This document shows, one piece after another, positions 7,531 through 15,711 of a stretch of 64,000 nt of DNA. Source of the stretch: Gammaproteobacteria bacterium UBA5078 (GTDB lineage: Bacteria > Pseudomonadota > Gammaproteobacteria > Pseudomonadales > Pseudohongiellaceae); the NCBI GenBank assembly GCA_002416505.1, contig DIAM01000005.1, positions 95,162 through 159,161 on the forward strand. Direction: 5' to 3'. Under the pieces are notes generated by a model. It saw nothing but the letters and a program-made list of their open reading frames with translations, made no database searches and was not told the DNA's origin. The position numbers and the translations under genes are program-made. Positions within the stretch are counted from its first letter, which is position 1; every line of letters begins with the position of its first letter.

Positions 7531-10460
7531 TAGCCTGGCTCCTTCTCCATGGTGCTCCTAACAATGAACGCGATCGCGTCCACCGCGCCGGTCTCCCCAG
7601 TCAGAACCGTCAGGCTCAGCCGCACCGCTGTCTCAGCACCGGAGCGATTCAAGAGCCTCCATGGCAGATCTCTAATGGCTTCGCCGTCACGACAGCGGTT
7701 CAACAAAATATCCACCTCCTCACGCCGCCCCGGAGTCATGATAGTGCGCAGGGATTTACCCAGCAAATCCTTGCGGGCATACCCGTAGGAAGCAGTCGCC
7801 GCATCATTCAGATCGAGGATAGTGCCATCTAGATTCACGATGATGGCCGGATCGGTGCCCTCTTGGAAAACCTCTGCCATATGCCGAAGTTCTTGCTGGG
7901 CCTGCTTCAGCCCACTGATATCGACAAAGGTCAGCACCAGCCCGTCGATCGCATTCGTAGCTGTTCGATAGGGCATGATTCGCATCAGGTAGATACCACC
8001 ATCGCTGGTACTCACCTCCGTTTCCTTAAACACCAGAGTATTGAGCACACCGCGGCAGTCTGCGCCTAAGTCTTCATGCTGCAGCTTGGTGACCAACTCG
8101 GTGACCGGTCGGCCTACGTCTTCTTGCCGCAGCATTATCAGATCTTGGGCTTGCCTGGTAAAACGTTTGATTTTGAGACCATTGTCGAGAAATACCGTAG
8201 CGATCTTGGTGCTGTTGAGCAGGTTCTGCATATCATCGTTGGCAAGGGATAGATCCTCTAGCTTCGACTGCAACTCGGTGTTCGCGGTAGTCAACTCCTC
8301 GTTGAGAGACTGCATTTCCTCCTTGGATGTTTCGAGTTCCTCGTTGGTGCTTTGCAACTCCTCGTTGAGAGCCTCTAACTCTTCGTTGGAGGTTTCCAGC
8401 TCCTCGAGAGTCTCGTTATGCGTCTCGCGCATAAATTTTATTGCCCGCTCCAGCTGTTGAAGTTGGCCGTTATCGTCGACGTCAGTTCGCTGGGCTAGGC
8501 CTGCGCTGCCCGAATCCACTGTTGGGGACAACGCAGGGCGAAAGCTCACCAGAATAAGACCACGCAATTCCTCCGGCTGATCGAGCCTTATCACGCTTAG
8601 GTCGACGAATGATGGCTCCACTCGGCTACTCAAACGAATACTGTTACGCACCACCTCGGTATCCTCTAATACCGCCTGCCCTAGAGCCTCGGTCAGCTCT
8701 AGGCGCAGGCCTTCCCGGGCCATCTCTAGAATATTGTTGCGTGGCTGCCCCTCCGATGGCTCCAGATAGTCCCCGGTGCGACCGTGGACATAGACGATGT
8801 CACCGCGCTCATTCACAATAACGCTAGCCGGCGCGAAACGGCTCAGGAGTGCCCGTTCGATTCTGCGCGGGACGCCGCCTGCTTGCTTTGTTTCTGCTCG
8901 GGTATTGTTGCGCACACCATCCATGCCTAGCGCTAGGGGGAACTCTGGGAGCGTCCGGCGCCCCGGAATGCTCTTTCGGCGACGAAATATCCTCCACCGT
9001 TTATCCAGCGGTTCGAACAAGTCGGAGAAAGAGCCAATGGTCTCTGAGGACCCGAGAAACAGCAGCCCATCTGGCTTAAGTGCATAGTGAAACACGGACA
9101 GCACCTTGCGTTGAATATCCGCATTGAGATAGATAAGCAGATTGCGGCAGCAGATGAGATCTATTTGAGTAAACGGGGGGTCCATAATGATATTTTGCAC
9201 GGCAAAGATTGTCATCGCGCGAATATCTTTACGAATACGGTACTTGCCCTTCTCATTAGTAAAATACTTCTCAAGTCGCTCCGGTGTCAGATCTTCGACA
9301 ACGTCCTTCGCATACAGGCCTGCACGGGCATGATCCACGACTATCGAGTCTAGGTCGGTGCCAAATATCTGCACCTTTAACTTCCGATCGCTCGCCTGCA
9401 TACACTCGTCTAACAAGATGGCGATACTGAAGACTTCCTCACCGCTTGAACAACCTGGAACCCATACGCGCAGGTTGGAGCCTACGGGAAGTGAGCCGAC
9501 CAACTCTGCCACTGGTCCGGCGAGCGCCTCCCAGGCCTCCGGGTCGCGGAAAAAATTGGTGACGTTAATCAATAACTCTCGGAACAGAGTATCGATTTCC
9601 TCCGGTGTATCGCGCAGGAAGCGCAAATATCGTGCATAGCTTTCGAGCTGATTCACATTCATGCGTCGAGCAATGCGCCGGTGGATCGTGTTGCTCTTGT
9701 AGGCGGAAAAGTCTTGGCCTGTGTGTCGATGCAATAAGCCAAAAATCTCCTGAAGCGACTCATCGTCAGATTCATCCGTCTCTTCACCCTCTGTAAGCAC
9801 GTTCAGGCCAGCCGAGTATACATACTGTAGTAACTGCGTTGGCATGGCCGTCGCCGGCAGCACGAAATCGACCAGATGGGTGGCGATCGCACTGCTCGGC
9901 ATCCCGGCATACTTAGCCGATTGTGGGTCCTCGACCATCACCATGCCCGCCAGCGCCTTGATCTCCTGTAGTCCTAGAGTACCGTCGCTCCCTGTACCCG
10001 AAAGAATTATACAAATCGCCCGCTCGCGCTGATCGAGCGCTAGTGAGTGCAGAAAGTAATTAATCGGCATCTTCGGTGCGTGTTCGGCATCTTGCTCTAG
10101 TCGTTGCAGTTTACCTGCGTGGACCGACAGCTGCCCTCCCGGCGGACCGATATAGATATGATTCGCCCTGATTTTGAGGCCAGTCGTAGCAACCACGACG
10201 GGCAATGCGGTGATCTTGTCCAGCAGCTCCGGCAACAGACTGGTGTGCCCTGGGTGCAGGTGAGTCACGACGATGAATGCCATACCAGTATCGGCCGGCA
10301 TATTGCTGAACAGCTCCTTCAGCGCCTCGAGCCCGCCTGCCGAAGCGCCGATGCCGACAACGGCGACGACTCCGCGATCCCCCGCCACTGGCCGCGCCTC
10401 ACCCGACGGGCCAGCCGACAACCCGCCCTCCGTGTCTTTCCCTGCATTATTTCCTGCCAT
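7530..10460 (-). CDS. CheB-CheR-coiled-coil-PAS-PAS fusion protein
   Basis: A 976-residue cytoplasmic signalling fusion. Residues about 30-220 form a CheB methylesterase domain with the catalytic Ser in GIGASAGG, His in VVTHLHPGH and Asp in GTGSDGT. No receiver domain precedes it. Residues about 240-500 are a CheR methyltransferase (VPGCSSGEEVFSIA, DLICCRNLLIYL). A long heptad coiled coil rich in NEELE repeats follows, then two PAS domains. Such fusions usually occur without a chemotaxis operon, and no che genes lie nearby. The gene is followed, with a one-base overlap, by the PAS histidine kinase. I infer it feeds that kinase rather than a flagellar receptor array. Confidence 0.92.
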   Translation of the reverse strand: MAGNNAGKDTEGGLSAGPSGEARPVAGDRGVVAVVGIGASAGGLEALKELFSNMPADTGMAFIVVTHLHPGHTSLLPELLDKITALPVVVATTGLKIRANHIYIGPPGGQLSVHAGKLQRLEQDAEHAPKMPINYFLHSLALDQRERAICIILSGTGSDGTLGLQEIKALAGMVMVEDPQSAKYAGMPSSAIATHLVDFVLPATAMPTQLLQYVYSAGLNVLTEGEETDESDDESLQEIFGLLHRHTGQDFSAYKSNTIHRRIARRMNVNQLESYARYLRFLRDTPEEIDTLFRELLINVTNFFRDPEAWEALAGPVAELVGSLPVGSNLRVWVPGCSSGEEVFSIAILLDECMQASDRKLKVQIFGTDLDSIVVDHARAGLYAKDVVEDLTPERLEKYFTNEKGKYRIRKDIRAMTIFAVQNIIMDPPFTQIDLICCRNLLIYLNADIQRKVLSVFHYALKPDGLLFLGSSETIGSFSDLFEPLDKRWRIFRRRKSIPGRRTLPEFPLALGMDGVRNNTRAETKQAGGVPRRIERALLSRFAPASVIVNERGDIVYVHGRTGDYLEPSEGQPRNNILEMAREGLRLELTEALGQAVLEDTEVVRNSIRLSSRVEPSFVDLSVIRLDQPEELRGLILVSFRPALSPTVDSGSAGLAQRTDVDDNGQLQQLERAIKFMRETHNETLEELETSNEELEALNEELQSTNEELETSKEEMQSLNEELTTANTELQSKLEDLSLANDDMQNLLNSTKIATVFLDNGLKIKRFTRQAQDLIMLRQEDVGRPVTELVTKLQHEDLGADCRGVLNTLVFKETEVSTSDGGIYLMRIMPYRTATNAIDGLVLTFVDISGLKQAQQELRHMAEVFQEGTDPAIIVNLDGTILDLNDAATASYGYARKDLLGKSLRTIMTPGRREEVDILLNRCRDGEAIRDLPWRLLNRSGAETAVRLSLTVLTGETGAVDAIAFIVRSTMEKEPG

Positions 10461-10658
10461 TTTCCAAACCTTCTGTGTCTCCTTTATCGGGATAGCGCCA
10501 CCGTCCTGCGGCCCGGCCGCGATGGACCAGCTACCCGCTCAACGATGTGACACTTCGCAGTTTAATGGGCTTTCCCACCCGATGATATAACACGACGCGA
10601 AAAGCTGAGCAGGCAACGCAGTGAAACAGAGATCACGGTCGGATGGGCCAGGTCCCCA

Positions 10659-11381
10659 TTATTGGGATAATCCCCACTCAACCGCGCGATGGACCAAACG
10701 GCTATTGTCAGATATGCCGATTTTGCTCTTGATATGATCGCGGTGCGCATCAATAGTCTTGGGACTGACATGCAATTTGGCGGCAATTTCCTTGGTTGAG
10801 TAACCGTTCCCGATCAGGCCGAAGACCTGCAACTCACGCGCTGTCAGGATCTCAACCGGATCAGCCACCGCGGCCCCGCAGCCGGACGCTTTCTGCTCCG
10901 CTAAGCGATCAGCCAAGCCCCTGCTGGTATAACGTTCGCCCTTGCTGACCCGCTCTATAGCCGTGGTTAATTTTTCCGGCTCATCCTGCTTGCATATATA
11001 GCCATCGGCGCCAGCATTTATCGCTCGTTCGCCATACATCGACTCGTCATACATCGATACGACCAGAATTCGCAGCTGCGGATAGGCGAGTCTTACTCTT
11101 TGAATGAGTTTCAAGCCACTATCGTTGCCAAGGTTGAGATCGACAATCATCATGTCCAAGGCCTTGCCTTCCAATGCCTTTATCGCGCCGCGTTCGCTAT
11201 CTGCCTCTGCGCAAACGATTAAGCTGCCCTCATGCTCTATCAGCGATTTTAGGCCCTCCCGAAAAGTCGGGTGGTCATCCACCAGAAGCACCCTAGTAGC
11301 CCGCTCAGAGATCGGCGCCTGTGTTAGTTTTTTGGCTGCTGACTCTGCACCCGGAGAGAACTCTGGCCGATCTGTCTTCAT
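10659..11381 (-). CDS. NarL/FixJ-family response regulator
   Basis: A 240-residue transcription regulator. The receiver domain (about 30-145) has the acidic pair in LLVDDHPTF, a phospho-acceptor Asp in MIVDLNLG, and Lys in YICKQDE. A LuxR-type helix-turn-helix ends the protein (LTARELQVFGLIGNGYSTKEIA, then HVSPKTIDAHRDHIKSKI). A near-perfect ribosome site GGAGGTGA lies just upstream of the ATG. It is first in a minus-strand group with the CheB-CheR fusion and the PAS histidine kinase, separated from the fusion by about 200 bp. I infer it is the output of that kinase. Confidence 0.92.
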   Translation of the reverse strand: MKTDRPEFSPGAESAAKKLTQAPISERATRVLLVDDHPTFREGLKSLIEHEGSLIVCAEADSERGAIKALEGKALDMMIVDLNLGNDSGLKLIQRVRLAYPQLRILVVSMYDESMYGERAINAGADGYICKQDEPEKLTTAIERVSKGERYTSRGLADRLAEQKASGCGAAVADPVEILTARELQVFGLIGNGYSTKEIAAKLHVSPKTIDAHRDHIKSKIGISDNSRLVHRAVEWGLSQ

Positions 11382-11794
11382 TGCTCACCTCCAAGTTAAT
11401 CGGCAGCGCTAAACGCCTGAAACCTTCGCGACAATCCTCTAATAGAGAGTCTAGTGCAGCTCCCATGACTATTAAATAAGAAAATTGCTCGGTTGCCCTG
11501 GTAAGCGGCAAAAGCCTCTAGCCCTACATTTGATTCACAAGCCGCCAAACTAATTGTCCTAGGTTAGCTTGCCCGAAGCATCGATAGAGCAAACTTCGCG
11601 AGGCAACAACTGTTCAGAATATGCCCGAGAAAGACAGTGCGACTATCGGACATTTACCTATATCCGGGGAGGTGCTAGTGCACCAGAATACGCCAGATTG
11701 GAGCGAAAACCGGGCGCCTCTCGCGGCACAATATCAGGCGACTCACCAGCTATGCACCCTGTGGGGGGGGGCTTCAGGAAATCGAGGAGTGGAT
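11382..11794. other. Divergent intergenic region, no gene recognised
   Basis: About 410 bp between the divergent response regulator and the small DUF1496-like gene. Short open frames here have no recognisable product. The stretch presumably holds promoters for both directions. It ends in a nine-G tract followed by a ribosome site. Confidence 0.6.
11763..11771. repeat. Homopolymeric G9 tract
   Basis: Nine consecutive G residues lie 24-32 bp before the ATG at 11795. Such tracts can slip during replication. Here the tract lies upstream of the ribosome site, so slippage would change leader or promoter spacing rather than the reading frame of the short product. Confidence 0.8.
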
Positions 11795-12028
11795 ATGGAT
11801 GGCATAAAAAACCTAGGGGAGCAGGATTCGGAGAAGCGCAACTCTCCAGTGTTAAATGAAAACGATCTACAAGATTTTATTTTCTACGATAGGCATCGTG
11901 GGGCTTCCTGTTTTTTCAATGACAGGAGTTTTCCCGAGGGAAGCTTGGTTCGCAGCGGCACTACGCTCATGCGTTGTGATCATGGCCTGTGGGTAATAGC
12001 CGGGAACAGCGACCCTGATAACCGTTGA
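11795..12028 (+). CDS. Small DUF1496-like protein
   Basis: The ATG at 11795 is preceded by GAGGAG with 5-nt spacing, which makes it the likely start. A longer frame from 11621 has no such support. The 77-residue product ends with a C-F-F-N-D-R-S-F-P-E-G-S pattern and RCDHGLWVI. This resembles the DUF1496 family (such as E. coli YnjH), where a C-x(n)-aromatic-x(2)-G core recurs. Unlike YnjH I see no signal peptide. The resemblance comes from memory of the pattern, so the family call is tentative. It lies upstream of the methyltransferase fusion on the same strand. Confidence 0.5.
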   Translation: MDGIKNLGEQDSEKRNSPVLNENDLQDFIFYDRHRGASCFFNDRSFPEGSLVRSGTTLMRCDHGLWVIAGNSDPDNR

Positions 12029-12195
12029 ATCACCTCAGCTATGGGACAGCAGCACGATAGGCGCGATTTCGAGATGGCGGCTCGACCATTTTAGCGCGCC
12101 TCGCTGGGCTCGCTCCCCCACTAGTTCCCCAAGTCAAAGCCAGCATCCTGCTCGGCAGCGGGTATTCGACGCCCCTTCAGCTTCAGGAGTTTGTT

Positions 12196-14181
12196 ATGAG
12201 CCGGTTTGAAGACTTGAGAAAGCAGATGATCGAATACCAGATGGCCGCTCGGGGTCTGTCCGACCAAGCCGTTCTGGGCGCTATCAACGCGGTCCCGCGC
12301 GAGGCATTCGTGCCAACGGAGTTGGTGGAGTTCTCCTACAACGATTCGCCCCTGCCCATCGCGGCTAGTCAGACTATATCCCAGCCCTATATCGTCGCGC
12401 TAATGACCGCCGCACTAGAGTTAAAGCCAGAGGATCGCGTGCTCGAGATAGGCACCGGCTCTGGCTACGCCGCAGCCGTCCTCGCCGAGATTAGCGAGCA
12501 GGTGTTTACCGTGGAACGCCACAAGATCCTCGTAGATTCCGCTCGCCAGATACTGGAGGACTTGGGGTATAGCAACATCGAAGTGCGGCATGGCGATGGC
12601 ACACTGGGTTGGCCCCAACGCGCACCCTTCGATGCCATAGTCGTCGCCGCGGGCGGCCCCAAGGTTCCTGACACACTCAAACAGCAACTGGCTATTGGTG
12701 GCCGACTGCTAATTCCCGTAGGCGAGGATCTGCGCAGGCAAAAACTCATACGTGTGCGGCGCGTCAGTGAGCGTGAATATCTGGAGGAGGACCTAGGCAG
12801 TGTCCGTTTCGTGCCCTTGATCGGGGCTGCGGGCTGGGCAGACGAATCGGCCAGTGCCCCCGCCTCGGAGCAGATCTCGATGACCCTGCCCGAATTGATC
12901 TACGAATCCAGCGAACACTTTGCCAGCATCGACCATCTCAAGCTAGACAGGCTGCTGGAGCGGATCGGCGATAGCCGCCTGGTATTACTCGGGGAGGCCT
13001 CCCATGGCAGCGCCGAATTCTATGAAATGAGGGCCAAGATTACCCAAGCCTTGATCGAAAAAAAGGGCTTCGTAGGCGTGGCCGTGGAGGCCGATTGGCC
13101 CGATGCTAGCCATATAGATCGCTATATTCGGGGCATTGCCTCGAACCCACTACTCGAAAGCAAACCCTTTTCCCGCTTCCCCACTTGGATGTGGGCGAAT
13201 CATTGCGTTCTCGCCTTTACGCGCTGGCTCAAAGCGCATAATGAACAAATCTCATCGCCGGAGCGGCGGGTGGGGTTCTATGGCCTGGATCTGTATAGCT
13301 TGGACAGCTCCATCGAGGCTGTGCTGGGATACTTAGAAACGGTCGATCCCGAAACGGCGCAGGTAGCAAGAGAGCGTTATGGTTGTCTGACACCCTGGAC
13401 CCACGACCCTGCGCTATATGGCAAGATTGTGATGACCCAACAATACAGGGCGTGTGAAGACGATGTGGTCGCCGTCCTGCTAGACCTGCTGAAGAAACGT
13501 TTGCAATATGCACAGGGGGACGGCGACAGTTTCTTCGATGCTCAGCAGAATGCCCACCTCATAAAAAACGCCGAGCGCTACTATCGCACCATGTACTACG
13601 CCGAGAATAATTCTTGGAATCAACGCGACCGGCACATGTTTGAGACCCTGCAATCCGTGCTGGCTTATCGGGGCACGCAGTCGAAGATCGTCATCTGGGA
13701 ACACAATTCACATATAGGCGATGCCCGTGCCACCGAGATGAGCGCACGAGGCGAGTACAATATCGGTCAGCTAGTGCGGCAGAAATACGGCGAACAAGCC
13801 TATCACATCGGCTTCGGTACCGATCACGGCACCGTCGCGGCGGCATCGGAATGGGGCGGCCCAATGGAGATCAAACAAGTACAGCCATCACATATCGACA
13901 GCTATGAACGTATATTTCATGATGTTCATAGCGATAATTTCTTGCTGCCTCTGCGTACACCGATGCAAGAGATTACCCGAACAAGGCTACTTGACGAACG
14001 ACTGGAGCGAGCTATCGGCGTGCTCTACCGGCCTGAGTCCGAGTTGCTGAGCCATTATTTCTATGCCTCATTGCCTCGTCAGTTCGATGAATATATCTGG
14101 TTCGATGAAACCCGTGCCGTCAAGCCTCTGACGACTCCATCGACTAGGGGAACGCTCGACACATTCCCCTTTGGACTCTAG
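12196..14181 (+). CDS. Protein-L-isoaspartate O-methyltransferase / erythromycin-esterase-like fusion
   Basis: A 661-residue two-domain enzyme. Residues 1 to about 215 are a PCMT repair methyltransferase: QTISQPYIVALMTAAL, the SAM-binding EIGTGSGYAAAVL, and a typical C-terminal RFVPLIGAAGW. Residues about 230-650 are an erythromycin-esterase (EreA/B-like) domain with LLGEASHGSAEFYEMR, GVAVEADWPDA and VIWEHNSHIGDARATE. The motif histidines and glutamates of the family are visible. The start has AGGAG seven bases upstream. PCMT methylates isoaspartyl residues in aged proteins. The esterase half is unlikely to be a dedicated macrolide resistance factor; its substrate is unknown. The downstream convergent gene ends 17 bp away. 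Confidence 0.9.
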   Translation: MSRFEDLRKQMIEYQMAARGLSDQAVLGAINAVPREAFVPTELVEFSYNDSPLPIAASQTISQPYIVALMTAALELKPEDRVLEIGTGSGYAAAVLAEISEQVFTVERHKILVDSARQILEDLGYSNIEVRHGDGTLGWPQRAPFDAIVVAAGGPKVPDTLKQQLAIGGRLLIPVGEDLRRQKLIRVRRVSEREYLEEDLGSVRFVPLIGAAGWADESASAPASEQISMTLPELIYESSEHFASIDHLKLDRLLERIGDSRLVLLGEASHGSAEFYEMRAKITQALIEKKGFVGVAVEADWPDASHIDRYIRGIASNPLLESKPFSRFPTWMWANHCVLAFTRWLKAHNEQISSPERRVGFYGLDLYSLDSSIEAVLGYLETVDPETAQVARERYGCLTPWTHDPALYGKIVMTQQYRACEDDVVAVLLDLLKKRLQYAQGDGDSFFDAQQNAHLIKNAERYYRTMYYAENNSWNQRDRHMFETLQSVLAYRGTQSKIVIWEHNSHIGDARATEMSARGEYNIGQLVRQKYGEQAYHIGFGTDHGTVAAASEWGGPMEIKQVQPSHIDSYERIFHDVHSDNFLLPLRTPMQEITRTRLLDERLERAIGVLYRPESELLSHYFYASLPRQFDEYIWFDETRAVKPLTTPSTRGTLDTFPFGL

Positions 14182-14198
14182 GCAAAGGGCAAGAAATC

Positions 14199-15161
14199 CT
14201 ATTTCTTAGCGAATTTCTGCACTCGTCGATTGATCACATCGGCAATATAGGCGTTGCCATGCGCATCCACCGCCAAGTCATGGGCCTCACCGAACTGACC
14301 GTTGCCGGTACCAGGACTGCCGATGGCGCCGAGCACATTGCCTTGCATGTCGACCTTGGCTAACTCGCCGTCGAAGCCGGTGGTGATATACATGAAGCCG
14401 TCTTCATGCAGAAAGATTGCGCAGACCATCGCGTCGAACTTCCATTCGCGCAGCAGATTGCCACTGGTATCGAAGCGCTGTATGCGCATGTTCTCGCGAT
14501 CCGCCACATGGAGCACATCGTTGCCATCGATCTCGATGGCATGGGCCGCTACGAATTCGCCCGGCCCATAACCGCGACTGCCCCACTGCGCAATGAACTC
14601 ACCAGCCGCGCTGAATTTCATCACCCTCGGGGTATCGCCACCGTGGCCCTGAGCGACATAGATATTGCCTAGAGAATCCAGTGCCACATCATTGGGTTCG
14701 TTTAACACGTGCATGCCCGAGGCCTCGTCCCATACCCCCGCCTCGCCCTTGGTGCCTATGGTCAATAGCACATTCGCATCCCGGTCCAGCTTCATCACCA
14801 GATGATCCGCCACATCGGTCACCCACATATTGCCACCGGCGTCGATGGACATGCCGTGGGCACGCCGCAACAGATCATCCGCGCCGAAGCCGCGCACAAA
14901 ACGACCGTCCGAATCGAATTCCAGGAAAGGTGGGGCACTGCGGCTCAGCACGATGAGATGGTCCTGCTCGGTCATCGCCACACCGGCATAGGAGGCTGCC
15001 TCCATCGTGTCCGGCAAGACCAGTGCTTCTTTAAAATCCACTGCATGGTAGTCCTGCAGGGTATAGGCGCGCAGGGGGAGCAGTGGGCGGACGGGGCGTT
15101 GTGCCTGCGCAATAGAGGGGATTAGGACGAGCGCAGCGCAGACTAGGGTCATTATTCTCAT
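14199..15161 (-). CDS. Secreted NHL-repeat (beta-propeller) protein
   Basis: The start at 15161 is chosen because GGAG lies about 7 nt upstream and MRIMTLVCAALVLIPSIAQAQ is a clean signal peptide. The longer frame to 15419 adds unlikely sequence. The mature protein of about 300 residues holds NHL-type blades: RAHGMSIDAGGNMWVTD, LNEPNDVALDSLGNIYVAQ, HAIEIDGNDVLHVADRENM and EAHDLAVDAHGNAYIADV. This is the repeat pattern of peptidylglycine-lyase-like propellers. I infer a periplasmic or outer-membrane scaffold or enzyme. No catalytic residues can be assigned with confidence. Confidence 0.85.
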   Translation of the reverse strand: MRIMTLVCAALVLIPSIAQAQRPVRPLLPLRAYTLQDYHAVDFKEALVLPDTMEAASYAGVAMTEQDHLIVLSRSAPPFLEFDSDGRFVRGFGADDLLRRAHGMSIDAGGNMWVTDVADHLVMKLDRDANVLLTIGTKGEAGVWDEASGMHVLNEPNDVALDSLGNIYVAQGHGGDTPRVMKFSAAGEFIAQWGSRGYGPGEFVAAHAIEIDGNDVLHVADRENMRIQRFDTSGNLLREWKFDAMVCAIFLHEDGFMYITTGFDGELAKVDMQGNVLGAIGSPGTGNGQFGEAHDLAVDAHGNAYIADVINRRVQKFAKK

Positions 15162-15318
15162 TATTATTCTCCGACTCTTGTTGAATCCATTGAGTACTGT
15201 AGGGTCGTAGATTACATGATTTTGCCGGCATGCATAGCCGCCTTCTACATTGGCGAAAAACTGGCGAGTCTCGCAAAATTCTGCAACCATGCCGCGGTCG
15301 CAACCAGAGGAGACGCTT

Positions 15319-15636
15319 TTGAACACCCGAATGATCTTTACAATAGTGGCTAGGATAGAGGCTTTCACCTGGCTAGGACTTCTGCTTGGCATGTTCCTGA
15401 AGTACGTGACCGAGACCACCGAACTAGGTGTCTGGCTGTTTGGACGCGTGCACGGCTTCGCTTTTCTCGTCTATTTCTTCGTCGCGATCTTCGCCGGGCT
15501 ACGCCTACGCTGGCCATGGTGGGCGACATTGCTGGCAGTGCTGGCGTCGATTCCGCCTCTGGTGACTTTTCCGTTGGAATTATGGTTTCGCAGAATCGGC
15601 TTGCTGGCGCCAAAAAGTACAGGTGATATTCTTTGA
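15319..15636 (+). CDS. DUF3817 family membrane protein
   Basis: About 105 residues with three membrane segments. The TTG at 15319 has AGGAG 7 nt upstream; an ATG at 15331 is the alternative. The sequence IFTIVARIEAFTWLGLLLGM followed by LKYVTETTELGVWLFGRVHG fits the DUF3817 family of small integral membrane proteins. The motif G-R-V-H-G before the second helix is typical. Function of the family is unknown. It is divergent from the NHL gene and convergent with the patatin gene. Confidence 0.75.
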   Translation: MNTRMIFTIVARIEAFTWLGLLLGMFLKYVTETTELGVWLFGRVHGFAFLVYFFVAIFAGLRLRWPWWATLLAVLASIPPLVTFPLELWFRRIGLLAPKSTGDIL

Positions 15637-15711
15637 TAAAATTCTGTCTAGGTGGTGTGCGCCGGCGTATTGAGACACGCAGCACCGCGACAGAAAAAGG
15701 GCTATATCCAA

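Noticed and set aside
11305..11511. Short minus-strand frame over the regulator start
   Set aside because: Overlaps the response regulator in another frame with no recognisable product.
12196..14181. Reading the fusion as a macrolide-resistance gene
   Set aside because: The esterase-like domain is fused to a housekeeping methyltransferase and lacks any mobile context; resistance function is not supported.
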